DNA from: Planotetraspora phitsanulokensis
GTDB lineage: Bacteria > Actinomycetota > Actinomycetes > Streptosporangiales > Streptosporangiaceae
Assembly (NCBI RefSeq): GCF_016863295.1
Contig: NZ_BOOP01000026.1
Span: 1-64,000 of the forward strand
Length of the DNA stretch: 64,000 bases
Reading direction: 5' to 3'
Shown: piece by piece, positions 54,501-62,867 of the stretch
Layout: every line of letters starts with the position of its first letter
Numbering within the stretch: the first letter of the stretch is position 1
Position numbers and translations under genes: made by a program
Notes under the pieces: model-generated
What the model saw: the letters and a program-made list of their open reading frames with translations, nothing else
Databases searched by the model: none
What the model was told of the DNA's origin: nothing

Positions 54501-55157
54501 GTGGAGGGGCCGTTCATTCGGATCGAGGACAGCGGTGAGGTCGTCCCGCTGCGTCCCGAGGTCACCACGATCGGCAGAGGCCGCGGCGTGGACATCCGGT
54601 TGACGGATCCGAGCGTGTCCCGGCTGCACGCCGAATTCGTCCGCCGAGGGCCCTACCTGTACGTCGTCGACCTGGGCCTTTCCCGCAACGGCACCCGTGT
54701 CAACGGCAGGCCGATCGCCAGGAGGGTGCTCGACGACGGCGACGTCGTGTCGTTCGGCGCGGCCCGCGCACGGGTCGGGGGCATCCCGCGGGAGGACTTC
54801 ACGCCCGAGGTCGAGCTGCGCCGGGCCGCGGCGCCCGAGCTGACCCGCCGCGAGGTCGACGTGCTGACCTCGCTGTGCCGTCCCGCTCTGTCCGACGAGG
54901 CCTTCGTGGCCCCGGCGACGGCACGGGAGATCGCCGACGATCTCGTGGTGACGGAGGCCGCGGTCAAGCAGCACCTGCTCCGGCTCTACCAGAAGTTCCG
55001 CATCCCCGAGGGCACCAACCGGCGCACGCGCCTCGCCAACGAGGTCGTGGCCCTGGGTCTGGTCCGGCCCACTCCCGTGGTTCCGCCGCAGCGGGCGACG
55101 GGACCGGCCGAGCCGGAGCAGCAGCAACGTGCTCCCGTGGGGCGCCGGGCCTCATAG
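54501..55157 (+). CDS. FHA-domain protein with C-terminal helix-turn-helix-like region
   Basis: A 218-aa protein. N-terminal FHA domain (~1-95) with phosphothreonine-pocket residues G-R (T-I-G-R-G-R), S-R-L-H-A-E and N-G-T-R-V-N-G. Residues ~110-185 (L-T-R-R-E-V-D-V-L...T-A-R-E-I-A-D-D-L-V-V-T-E-A-A-V-K-Q-H-L-L-R-L) look like a winged or GerE-like DNA-binding domain. FHA-HTH proteins bind phosphorylated partners, for example Ser/Thr-kinase substrates. GTG start with GGGGAGG nine bases upstream. First member of the group up to 58.8 kb. Confidence 0.75.
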   Translation: MEGPFIRIEDSGEVVPLRPEVTTIGRGRGVDIRLTDPSVSRLHAEFVRRGPYLYVVDLGLSRNGTRVNGRPIARRVLDDGDVVSFGAARARVGGIPREDFTPEVELRRAAAPELTRREVDVLTSLCRPALSDEAFVAPATAREIADDLVVTEAAVKQHLLRLYQKFRIPEGTNRRTRLANEVVALGLVRPTPVVPPQRATGPAEPEQQQRAPVGRRAS

Positions 55158-55242
55158 CGGCGGAACCCCGGCAGGCCCGTTCGCGTCGCGTCGAGATCGA
55201 CATCGATCTGACGGAGATCGACGAGCTCTGAGGCTCCGCGCG

Positions 55243-55713
55243 TCAGCCCTGCGAAGCCGGCGGGATCACGCGTCCGAGCGCGGCGAGGAACGCCTCGGGA
55301 TCGAGCGTCGCGACCAGGTAACGCTCCCCGCCGGGGCCGCCGAGGATGACTTCGCGCATGCCCATCGGCACTCCCGAGGCTCCGCCCACTAGGCGAGGCG
55401 GCCTGCCGGAGTCCGGCGGGTCGAGCGTGATGCCCTCCACGGGTAACGCGTCGCGGCCGACGCGGAGCGTCCGGGACGTCAGCGTGATCGTGTGATAGCG
55501 GCGCTTGCTGTACGACACCAGTCCGGGGATGGAGAAGACGGCGAAGAACAGCGGGCCGAGGACCAGGAACGCGCCGACGTCGACCTCTCCGGTCCGCGCC
55601 CAGTGATCCCAGAAGCTCCAGATCATGAGGACGGCCCACGCGGCCCAGGGGACGCCGAACCACAGTCTCAGCTTGCCGGGCCGTTCCCGGTACACCACAT
55701 CCGTGTCAGACAT
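55243..55713 (-). CDS. Membrane protein with PH-like domain
   Basis: A 156-aa protein: two transmembrane helices (~20-40, ~48-68), then a beta-rich domain (Y-H-T-I-T-L-T-S-R-T-L-R-V-G-R) like bacterial PH domains. Start overlaps the previous gene's stop by 8 bp, so it is translationally coupled. Function unknown. Confidence 0.6.
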   Translation of the reverse strand: MSDTDVVYRERPGKLRLWFGVPWAAWAVLMIWSFWDHWARTGEVDVGAFLVLGPLFFAVFSIPGLVSYSKRRYHTITLTSRTLRVGRDALPVEGITLDPPDSGRPPRLVGGASGVPMGMREVILGGPGGERYLVATLDPEAFLAALGRVIPPASQG

Positions 55714-56278
55714 CGGCCTTGCCGTTGTTGAGGAAAGAGAGGACTCCGGAGACGGCCGACTGGGTGAGCGTCAGCCCGGTCCGGTCGACACCCTGCAGGA
55801 CGAGAGCCAGCGCGAGGTCGCTCGCGTCGGCGGCGGGCAGGACGGCGACTGTGACCTTCGACGACGCGAAGGGGCTGTTCAGCCGGACCAGCGGGCCGCG
55901 TTCCCGGTCGCGCAACTCCTCCTCGGCGACGGCGGCGCTGACGTAGGTGTAGTCCCGGTCCTCCAGCCTGATCCCGATGCCGCGCCCCTTCTTGCCGAGG
56001 GAACGCCGGTTCTGGCTGACGACCGCGGAGACTCCCCCGACGCTGAGCCGGGTGTGCTCGTCGACGGCGATGAGCCCCTGCCTCTGCGCGTCGGGATGGG
56101 AGACGGAGGCCTCCGGCAGTCCCGGCGCGTCGAGGGCCGCCACCCGGGGGACGGTGCCCACGGTGACGGTCACCTCCCCGTACGGCCCCGCCGTACCGGT
56201 CAGAACGAGGTGGGCGACCCGCATCTCGGCGGGACGGGTGGGCGTCCGCCGTACGAGCTCGAAGGTGAAACCGGACAT
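55706..56278 (-). CDS. Unknown beta-rich protein in WXG-associated operon
   Basis: A 190-aa cytosolic protein without recognised domain. It is rich in short strands (V-T-V-T-V-G-T-V-P-R-V), with a basic patch R-R-S-L-G-K-K-G-R and a hydrophobic C-terminus. Six bp after the EspG-like gene and overlapping the PH-like gene. Could be a T7SS accessory; no function assigned. Confidence 0.6.
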   Translation of the reverse strand: MSGFTFELVRRTPTRPAEMRVAHLVLTGTAGPYGEVTVTVGTVPRVAALDAPGLPEASVSHPDAQRQGLIAVDEHTRLSVGGVSAVVSQNRRSLGKKGRGIGIRLEDRDYTYVSAAVAEEELRDRERGPLVRLNSPFASSKVTVAVLPAADASDLALALVLQGVDRTGLTLTQSAVSGVLSFLNNGKADV

Positions 56279-56284
56279 GTCATC

Positions 56285-57112
56285 TCACCTCTCGACGGGG
56301 ACGGGCAGGTCCCCGGCGTCGGGCAGGAGGTCGGTGATCAGTTCCCACACCTGACGGACATCGGTGTAGACCAGCCGGAGGTCGCTGTCGGGGGTGACCG
56401 TTCCAGGCCCGATCGGCTCGGCCGGGAGCTCGCGCACCCAGTAGCCGAGGGGACCGCAGTCGAGGACGGCGATGCCGCGGATGTCGGTGCCCTTGCCCTC
56501 GCGGTTGTTCCAGGCGACGGTCATCCGCCAGTTGCCGTTGAGCTGGAGCAGCAGATGCGTGAGGACGGTCAGCTCGGGATCGGCGAGCCCGGACTCGGAG
56601 AACAGCGCGCGCAGCCGGTCGGCGGCCTCCACCACGTCGTCGCTCTCCAGCTCGGACAGGGCGGTGAAGCCGGCGTCCATCACGCCGATCTTCGTGGTGA
56701 CGACCGGCGCCGCGGGCGGCTTGGCCTCCTTGTCGCGCAGTCCGACGATCCGGGCCAGCGACCACACCAGCGTGCTGAGGTCGGTGCGGACGTACTCGGA
56801 CTCGGTCTCGCCCGGCCACGTCTCGTACGTGTAGACGGCGTCGTTGCCGATGACCGCGCCGTGATTGGTCAGCCCATGGGCTCCGGTGATCTCTATGACG
56901 ATGAGCACGATCGGCTCGGCGAGGGCGGCCGTGAGGCCGGCCAACTCGGGAAGGACGGCGTCGTCGTCGCTGACGAGACCGGCGGCACGCAGTTCGTCAC
57001 GGGCGGCCACCAGGTCGGAGGTGACGCTTTTCCCCTCGTACAGGCAGCCCAGCACCCCCAGATGGGCCGGGCCGAGCCGGAAACGGTCACGTGCACTGTC
57101 GAAGGACGGCAT
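56285..57112 (-). CDS. EspG-like chaperone candidate
   Basis: A 275-aa protein. The order of elements (D-E-L-R-A-A-G-L-V...V-L-P-E-L-A-G-L-T-A-A-L-A-E-P-I-V-L-I-V...repeated beta segments...L-V-W-S-L-A-R-I-V-G-L) recalls the EspG family, cytosolic chaperones for ESX substrates. The match is by eye and weak. It is 21 bp downstream of the 451-aa gene and 6 bp upstream of the 190-aa gene. If real, it would handle the proteins of this cluster. Confidence 0.5.
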   Translation of the reverse strand: MPSFDSARDRFRLGPAHLGVLGCLYEGKSVTSDLVAARDELRAAGLVSDDDAVLPELAGLTAALAEPIVLIVIEITGAHGLTNHGAVIGNDAVYTYETWPGETESEYVRTDLSTLVWSLARIVGLRDKEAKPPAAPVVTTKIGVMDAGFTALSELESDDVVEAADRLRALFSESGLADPELTVLTHLLLQLNGNWRMTVAWNNREGKGTDIRGIAVLDCGPLGYWVRELPAEPIGPGTVTPDSDLRLVYTDVRQVWELITDLLPDAGDLPVPVER

Positions 57113-57133
57113 TGGTTGATCTTCCTACCTGCG

Positions 57134-58489
57134 CTAGCCGAACGGATTGAGACTCTTGAACACCTTCTTGGCGCCGCCGCCGATCGCCTTGCCCACCTTC
57201 TTCGCGCCGTCCTTGACGTCGTCCCAGTGCTCGACGACCTTCGCGCCGACGTACACGGCTCCGAAGACGACGGTAGCGCCGATCGTGACGGGATTGGGGC
57301 AGACCATCGCGGCGGTGAGAGAGGCGTTGAAGCCGAGCTCGGCGACGTCGGCGACGTAGCCGGCGCCGTTGCGTTTGAAGGCGTCGACCGGATTGCCCTG
57401 CGAGATCACGTTGGCGCCGCTGTAGATCGTGGAGGCGACACCGCCCACGACTCCGAGCGTCCGGAACGCGCCCGCGGTCTTGGCGACCATCCCCAGCCTG
57501 CCGAGCGTCCCCAGCCGGGCGAGGGCCGCCGGTTCGACCTTGAGAACCGCGGCCGCGGCCTCCAGCTTCGAGGGGTTCGCGGTGGAGGCCCAGACCTTGA
57601 GCAGGTTGGCCTGGCCGGAGACGCTCACGACCTGACCCGAGTGCGTGGTCTCACCGAGTACACCGGCGAGCTTGTTGTTCCCGAAGGCCAGGTCGAGGAA
57701 GCTGTTGACCCGGGCTCCGAGGAGGCCCCTGCCCGCGTTCGCCGCCCGCGCGACCTGGTCCATCTCCGTGTACTCGGGAAGCATGGCGACGTAGTCGCGA
57801 TACAGGCTGCTCTTCATGAACAGCTGACGGGTGAGGCTCGCCACGCCGGTGCCCGGCGAGGTCGCGGACCGGGTCTGCAGGGCCCACCGGCCGCCGGTCA
57901 GCTGGTTGGTGATCGGCCGCCAGGCGTAGTTGTTCAGCAGGAGCCGGCTCAGGGACGTGGCCTGGGCGGTGACGAGCGGGGCCGTCGTGGTCACCCCTCG
58001 GACGTCGCCGGCGATCTCGAGCACCTGCGCGACCGTCGCCTCATGCGGCTTTAGATCGGGGATGAGCTTGGTGATGGCGCCGGCCTCGAGCCGCTTCAGG
58101 TAGTCGTCCAGCGACTCGCCGGACTTCCGCTCGAAGGCGATGTTGCCGGTCTTGTTCGCCCAGTCCGCGACCGTGTTGATGTAGATCAGCGAGGTCGGAT
58201 CCAGCTTGTCGCCGCCTGCGGCGATCTCGAGCGGAGAGAAACCCGCCCAGGCGAGCCCGGAGAAGGGGTCGCCGGTCGACAGCCGTCCGAGTGCGGCACG
58301 CTTGGTCAGGTCCTTGGAGGTGTCCGTTCCCCACTTGGGCATTTCCCGCAGCGAATTGAGGGGTTGGGAGACCTGGAGGGACGAGGCGCGTTTGAACATC
58401 TCGTCTGTGGAGGTGGTGAGATCGGCCATCAGGCCGGCGAGGCGCTCTAGCTGGTCGGGTTTGAAAGCGCGCTTGTCATCTCCACCCAC
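57134..58489 (-). CDS. Putative type VII effector, 451 aa
   Basis: A 451-aa protein with a helical N-terminus (L-E-R-L-A-G-L-M-A-D-L-T-T-S-T-D-E-M-F, no signal peptide), a long alpha-rich middle (~80-320), a Gly/Ala-rich hydrophobic segment (~340-415, A-S-L-T-A-A-M-V-C-P-N-P-V-T-I-G) and a Lys/Gly-rich tail (G-K-A-I-G-G-G-A-K-K-V-F). Layout resembles LXG/T7SS-secreted toxins, which often have membrane-active C-termini, but no catalytic motif is visible. GTG start; TACACT 8 nt upstream suggests a leaderless mRNA. Divergent from an 82-aa WXG-like gene. Effector role is inference. Confidence 0.55.
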   Translation of the reverse strand: MGGDDKRAFKPDQLERLAGLMADLTTSTDEMFKRASSLQVSQPLNSLREMPKWGTDTSKDLTKRAALGRLSTGDPFSGLAWAGFSPLEIAAGGDKLDPTSLIYINTVADWANKTGNIAFERKSGESLDDYLKRLEAGAITKLIPDLKPHEATVAQVLEIAGDVRGVTTTAPLVTAQATSLSRLLLNNYAWRPITNQLTGGRWALQTRSATSPGTGVASLTRQLFMKSSLYRDYVAMLPEYTEMDQVARAANAGRGLLGARVNSFLDLAFGNNKLAGVLGETTHSGQVVSVSGQANLLKVWASTANPSKLEAAAAVLKVEPAALARLGTLGRLGMVAKTAGAFRTLGVVGGVASTIYSGANVISQGNPVDAFKRNGAGYVADVAELGFNASLTAAMVCPNPVTIGATVVFGAVYVGAKVVEHWDDVKDGAKKVGKAIGGGAKKVFKSLNPFG

Positions 58490-58548
58490 GAGCGGCGAGT
58501 GTACATGTAACTTATCGGCTGAATATGTGTTTTAACGGAGGAGGTAAT
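58490..58548. promoter_or_regulatory. Divergent promoter of the effector-like and WXG100-like genes
   Basis: AT-rich 59 bp. TACACT (58503-58498 on the minus strand) serves the 451-aa gene; GGAGGAGG before the plus-strand GTG serves the small gene. Confidence 0.4.
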
Positions 58549-58797
58549 GTGCCGCCGCCCGAGGTGGAGGAGCTCAAGAGCAGGGCCCTCAAAATCCACA
58601 AATTAGCCGATGACGTGGAGAAACTCGCGGATACGGTACATACCGAAGCCGGAAAGATGGAGTGGTCCGGCCCGTTGACCGATCGGGTCCGCGGCGAGAT
58701 CAGGACCTGGAAGACACGCTGCGGGAACGCGGCGGGCCTTCTCCGCGAGGAAGCCGACCGGCTGAACAGCCAGGCCCGCGACATGCTGAAACCCTGA
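58549..58797 (+). CDS. WXG100-like small protein
   Basis: An 82-aa helical protein with E-W-S-G-P-L at about residues 38-43 (W-x-G turn) between two amphipathic helices. GTG at 58549 has GGAGGAGG four to five bases upstream; the longer ATG at 58525 lacks one. Divergent from and probably co-regulated with the 451-aa gene; likely an Esx-type secretion partner. Confidence 0.65.
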   Translation: MPPPEVEELKSRALKIHKLADDVEKLADTVHTEAGKMEWSGPLTDRVRGEIRTWKTRCGNAAGLLREEADRLNSQARDMLKP

Positions 58798-58890
58798 CCA
58801 TCGACAGGGGTGACCGGACTGCGACAAGCCCTGGTCACGCGCTTCACCGGGACGGCCCGGGGTCCGAGCGTCGATTCATTGCCGTCCGCG

Positions 58891-58930
58891 CGCTCCGCAA
58901 CCCCGTCGTGCGCTCCGCAACCCCGTCGTG
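58891..58930. repeat. 20-bp tandem duplication
   Basis: CGCTCCGCAACCCCGTCGTG repeated exactly twice, between the WXG-like gene and folD. Confidence 0.6.
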
Positions 58931-58959
58931 CGCTCGCCGCGGCAACCCACGGCGAGCGC
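58930..58959. terminator. Terminator hairpin downstream of folD
   Basis: GCGCTCGCCG (58930-58939) / CGGCGAGCGC (58950-58959), loop 10 nt, between convergent genes. Confidence 0.65.
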
Positions 58960-58971
58960 ATCAGCCGCCGA

Positions 58972-59817
58972 TCAGAGCCGCTCGGCGGCTTCCACCACGT
59001 TGACCAGCAACATCGCCCGCGTCATCGGGCCGACGCCGCCGGGGTTGGGGGCGACGAACCCCGCGACCTCCCTGACGTCCTGCGCCACATCGCCGGCGAG
59101 CTTGCCGTCCAGACGCGAGACGCCGACATCGAGGACGGCGGCGCCGGGCTTCACCATCTCGGCCGTCACCAGGCCGGGCACACCCGCGGCCGCGACGACG
59201 ATGTCGGCGTTACGCACGTGCGCGGCCAGATCCCGCGTCCCGGTGTGGCAGAGGGTCACCGTGGCGTTCTCCGACCGGCGGGTGAGCAGCAGGCCGAGCG
59301 GGCGGCCCACCGTGATGCCACGCCCGACCACCACGACCTCGGCGCCCTTGATCGGCACGCCGTACTCCCTGAGCAGCACCACGATGCCGCGCGGGGTGCA
59401 CGGGAGGGGGGCGTCGACCATGTGGACGAGCCTGCCCAGGTTGATCGGGTGCAGACCGTCGGCGTCCTTCTCCGGGTCCATCCGCTCGATCAACGCCTGA
59501 GTGTCCAGGTGGCGGGGCAGCGGAAGCTGGACGATGTACCCGGTGCAGGCCGGGTCGGCGTTCAACTCGTCGATCGCGGCCTCGACCTCGGCCTGCGTCG
59601 CCGTGGCGGGCAGATCCTTGCGGATCGACGCGATGCCGACCTCGGCGCAGTCGCGGTGCTTGCCCGCGACGTAGATCTGGCTCCCGGGGTCGTCACCGAC
59701 CAGGATCGTGCCGAGACCGGGCGTCACGCCCTTCGCCGCCAGCGACTTCACCCGTTCGGCCAGGTCGCCCTTGATCTTGGCCGCCGTGGCCTTGCCGTCC
59801 AGAATCTGCGCACTCAT
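58972..59817 (-). CDS. folD: Methylenetetrahydrofolate dehydrogenase/cyclohydrolase
   Basis: A 281-aa bifunctional one-carbon enzyme making 10-formyl-THF for purine synthesis. Family motifs: Y-V-A-G-K-H (catalytic Lys), [50 protein letters not shown] before ATG. 62 bp after purH; its product feeds PurH and PurN. Confidence 0.95.
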   Translation of the reverse strand: MSAQILDGKATAAKIKGDLAERVKSLAAKGVTPGLGTILVGDDPGSQIYVAGKHRDCAEVGIASIRKDLPATATQAEVEAAIDELNADPACTGYIVQLPLPRHLDTQALIERMDPEKDADGLHPINLGRLVHMVDAPLPCTPRGIVVLLREYGVPIKGAEVVVVGRGITVGRPLGLLLTRRSENATVTLCHTGTRDLAAHVRNADIVVAAAGVPGLVTAEMVKPGAAVLDVGVSRLDGKLAGDVAQDVREVAGFVAPNPGGVGPMTRAMLLVNVVEAAERL

Positions 59818-59846
59818 GACTCGTCATCCTTCCATGTGTCCGTTTG

Positions 59847-59865
59847 GGCGCCTTCGCGACGCCCG
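59847..59865. terminator. Weak hairpin between purH and folD
   Basis: GGGCGCC-TTCGC-GACGCCC-type imperfect stem-loop in the 62-bp gap; could be a partial terminator. Confidence 0.3.
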
Positions 59866-59879
59866 TGTCGCTCGGTGCG

Positions 59880-61424
59880 TCAATGGAAGAAGTGACGCGT
59901 CCCCGTGAAGTAGAGCGTGATGCCCGCCGCCTCGGCCGCGGCGACGACCTCCTCGTCGCGGACGGAACCGCCGGGCTCGACGATCGCCTTCACCCCGGCC
60001 TCCGCCAGGACCTCCAGGCCGTCCGCGAACGGGAAGAACGCGTCCGACGCCCCGACGGACCCACGGGCGCGGTCGCCCGCCCGGCTGACGGCCAGCCTCG
60101 CGGAGTCGACCCGGTTGACCTGGCCCATCCCGACGCCCACGGTCGCTCCGGCGGACGCGAGCAGGATGGCGTTGGACTTCACAGAACGGCAGGCCCGCCA
60201 GGCGAACACCAGGTCCGCGAGCACCTCGGGCGAAGCCGCGGGGCCCGACTTGAGCTCCCAGGTCGCGGGGTCGTCGCCCGCGGCGTCCACCCGGTCGACA
60301 GTCTGGACGAGCAGACCACCGTCGATCCGGCGGAACTCGGCCGCGTTCGCCGGTCCGGCCGGGCACACGAGGAGTCTGATGTTCTTCTTCTCCGTCAGGA
60401 CCGCCACGGCCTCCGGAGCGAACGACGGGGCCACGACGACCTCCGTGAAGATCGGCGCGATCTGCTCGGCCAGCTCGCGGGTCACCTCGCGGTTGACGGC
60501 GATCACACCGCCGTACGCCGAGACGGGGTCGCACGCGTGGGCCTTGCGATGGGCCTCGGCCACGTCGGCGCCGACCGCGACGCCACAGGGGTTGGCGTGC
60601 TTGATGATCGCCACGCAGGGGTCGGCGAAGTCCCAGGCCGCCCGCCACGCGGCGTCGGCGTCCACGTAGTTGTTGTAGGACATCTCCTTGCCGTGCAGCT
60701 GCTCGGCGTTGGCGAGGCCGCCGTCCTGCCCGGAGTAGAGGGCGGCCGCCTGGTGCGGGTTCTCCCCGTACCGCAGGGCCGTCTTGCGCTTCCAGGTCGC
60801 GCCCATGAACGCCGGCCACCGCTCGTCGTCCGCCGCGTATCCGCTGGCGAACCACGAGGCCACGGCCACGTCGTACTGGGCGGTGTGCGCGTAGGCGGTC
60901 GCCGCCAGCCGCCGCCGCTCGGTCGTCGTGAACCCGCCCTCGCCGATCGCGGCGAGCACCTCGCCGTACGCCGAGGGGTCGACGACCACGGCCACCGTGT
61001 TGTGGTTCTTGGCCGCCGCCCGGATCATGGCCGGACCGCCGATGTCGATCTGCTCGACGCACTCCGCGGCGGAGGCCCCGGACGCCACCGTCTCCGCGAA
61101 CGGGTACAGATTGACCACCGCGAGCTGGAACGGCTCGATCTCGAGCTCTTCGAGCTGCTTGACGTGCGAGGGATTCTCCCCGTCGGCGAGCAGGCCCGCG
61201 TGAACGCGGGGGTGCAGGGTCTTGACCCGGCCGTCCAGGCACTCGGGGAAGCCGGTCAGGGACTCCACCTTCGTCACCGGCACGCCGAACGAGGCGATCG
61301 CGGCGGCGGTGCCACCGGTCGAGACGATCTCCACGCCCGCGGCCTCGAGTCCTCGGGCCAGCTCCTCCAGCCCCGTCTTGTCGTATACCGCGATGAGCGC
61401 GCGGCGGATGGGGATGCGGGTCAC
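59880..61424 (-). CDS. purH: AICAR transformylase/IMP cyclohydrolase
   Basis: A 514-aa bifunctional enzyme for the last two steps of IMP synthesis. N-terminal MGS-like cyclohydrolase ([16 protein letters not shown]), C-terminal transformylase ([24 protein letters not shown]). GTG start with GGAGG eight bases upstream; 67 bp downstream of purN. Confidence 0.95.
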   Translation of the reverse strand: MTRIPIRRALIAVYDKTGLEELARGLEAAGVEIVSTGGTAAAIASFGVPVTKVESLTGFPECLDGRVKTLHPRVHAGLLADGENPSHVKQLEELEIEPFQLAVVNLYPFAETVASGASAAECVEQIDIGGPAMIRAAAKNHNTVAVVVDPSAYGEVLAAIGEGGFTTTERRRLAATAYAHTAQYDVAVASWFASGYAADDERWPAFMGATWKRKTALRYGENPHQAAALYSGQDGGLANAEQLHGKEMSYNNYVDADAAWRAAWDFADPCVAIIKHANPCGVAVGADVAEAHRKAHACDPVSAYGGVIAVNREVTRELAEQIAPIFTEVVVAPSFAPEAVAVLTEKKNIRLLVCPAGPANAAEFRRIDGGLLVQTVDRVDAAGDDPATWELKSGPAASPEVLADLVFAWRACRSVKSNAILLASAGATVGVGMGQVNRVDSARLAVSRAGDRARGSVGASDAFFPFADGLEVLAEAGVKAIVEPGGSVRDEEVVAAAEAAGITLYFTGTRHFFH

Positions 61425-61491
61425 TTCCTGGTCCTCCCTCGTTGCTGGGAATGGCTGATCTCAGCCGGCTCCCGTACGGCCTTACCTGTTC

Positions 61492-62109
61492 TCAAGAGCT
61501 GCGTGCCGGCCGGCCCAGACGGACCGTGCGACCCGAGACCGTCCAGCCGTCCCTGGCCATGCGGCCGACGATCTCGACCAGCAGCCTTCGCTCGGCGGTC
61601 TTGATCCGCTCGTGCAGCGACTCCTCGTCGTCCCCGTCCCGTACGGCCACGGCCTCCTGGGCGATCACCGGGCCGGTGTCCACGCCCGCGTCCACCAGGT
61701 GCACGGTGCAGCCGGTGAGGCGGACGCCGTACGCCAGCGCCTCGTGCACGGCGTGGGCGCCCGGGAAGGCGGGCAGCAACGCCGGATGCGTGTTCACCAC
61801 GGGAAACGATCCCAGGACACGCGGGCCGAGGATCTTCATGAATCCCGCGGAGACGACCAGGTCGGGCTTGTACTCGGCGATCTGCGCGGTGAGCGCCTCG
61901 TCCCACTTGTCACGGGTGGCGTGGTCGCCCACCTTCTGAACGAACGTCGGCACACCCGACCGCTCGGCCCGCGAGAGCCCCTCGATGCCGTCACGATCGG
62001 CGCCGACGGCGACCACGCGTGCGCCGAACGCCTCGTCCGCCGAAGCGTCGAGCAGCGCTTGTAGGTTGGTCCCCGAACCGGAGACGAGGACCACGAGCCG
62101 GAAGGACAG
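61492..62109 (-). CDS. purN: Phosphoribosylglycinamide formyltransferase; apparent CTG start
   Basis: A 205-aa enzyme of de novo purine synthesis (GART, step 3). Motifs: L-V-S-G-S-G-T-N-L-Q-A, A-G-F-M-K-I-L, N-T-H-P-A-L-L-P, H-L-V-D-A-G-V-D-T-G-P. Starting at CTG (62109-62107), seven bases after GAAGGAG, gives M-S-F-R-L-V-V-L-V-S-G-S-G, a full first strand. The GTG at 62094 has no ribosome binding site and cuts the first strand. A TGA in frame lies 4 codons upstream of CTG. Confidence 0.92.
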   Translation of the reverse strand: MSFRLVVLVSGSGTNLQALLDASADEAFGARVVAVGADRDGIEGLSRAERSGVPTFVQKVGDHATRDKWDEALTAQIAEYKPDLVVSAGFMKILGPRVLGSFPVVNTHPALLPAFPGAHAVHEALAYGVRLTGCTVHLVDAGVDTGPVIAQEAVAVRDGDDEESLHERIKTAERRLLVEIVGRMARDGWTVSGRTVRLGRPARSS

Positions 62110-62282
62110 GGTGGAACTCCTTCATGTGCGGGCTTCGTTTTGCGGGTGACTGCGAAGAGATGATTCCTTAGAAGCATGCGAGCGCGGAGGGTGATGACCC
62201 TCGACGCAGGACAAAGGGTATCGGGCCACGGTCACCACGACCCACGACGGTCGGGTGCGGCGCAACATGAGGCGAGGAGAAT

Positions 62283-62687
62283 GTGACAACACCCATCCAG
62301 ATGTCCATGCCGGAGATGGGCGGCCGGAGGGCGCTCGGTCTCTCCCTCATGGCGTTGGTCTTCTCGATGTACCTCCCCGCGGGCGGGCTGGCCTTGGCCG
62401 TGTTCGGGCTCATCATCGCCATCCGCGACCTGCGCGCCCTGCATCAGAAGAAGCAGCGGACCGGGATGGCGACGAGCGCGGTCGTGATCTCCTGCATCTC
62501 CCTCGTGCTGGGGACGTTCGCGCTGGCGGGTCAGCTGTACTTCTCCGCGGAGATCTCGGCGTACGGCGAATGCAGCAAGGGTGCGGGCACCGTCGAGGCC
62601 CGTCAGGACTGCTCGGAGCAGTTCAAGCGAGCGATCGAGCAGAAGACGGGCTTCCCCTGGCCGTCGGACATCCCGTTCCCTGCGTAG
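62283..62687 (+). CDS. DUF4190-like small membrane protein
   Basis: A 134-aa protein with two transmembrane helices (~18-48 and ~60-85) joined by R-D-L-R-A-L-H-Q-K-K-Q-R, the DUF4190 plan, then a ~50-residue exterior region with two cysteines. GTG start, AGGAG upstream. Divergent from purN, convergent to the PerM-like gene. Function unknown. Confidence 0.65.
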   Translation: MTTPIQMSMPEMGGRRALGLSLMALVFSMYLPAGGLALAVFGLIIAIRDLRALHQKKQRTGMATSAVVISCISLVLGTFALAGQLYFSAEISAYGECSKGAGTVEARQDCSEQFKRAIEQKTGFPWPSDIPFPA

Positions 62688-62700
62688 CCGGTGAAACGGC

Positions 62701-62737
62701 GGTTCCGGGCGCGGCCGATTCGGGCGCGCCCGGAACC
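62701..62737. terminator. Bidirectional terminator, 13-bp perfect stem
   Basis: GGTTCCGGGCGCG (62701-62713) / CGCGCCCGGAACC (62725-62737), 11-nt loop, 13 bp after the DUF4190 stop. Confidence 0.7.
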
Positions 62738-62794
62738 GTGACGGGCGTCCGGCCCCTCGTGGTTGATCCCCGGCGCGGCTGATTTCCGGCGTCG

Positions 62795-62847
62795 TCTGGT
62801 TCTTGGTGCGTCTGGTTCTTGGTGCGTCTGGTTCTTGGTGCGTCTGG
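62795..62847. repeat. 16-bp tandem repeat, 3.3 copies
   Basis: TCTGGTTCTTGGTGCG at 62795, 62811 and 62827, plus five bases of a fourth. Non-coding, between convergent genes. Confidence 0.75.
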
Positions 62848-62867
62848 CGCGTGGACGGCTGTCGCCG

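Noticed and set aside
62110-62282. Possible riboswitch (for example ZTP) upstream of purN
   Set aside because: I looked for the conserved ZTP core segments and found no convincing match; only short, unpaired G-rich stretches are present.
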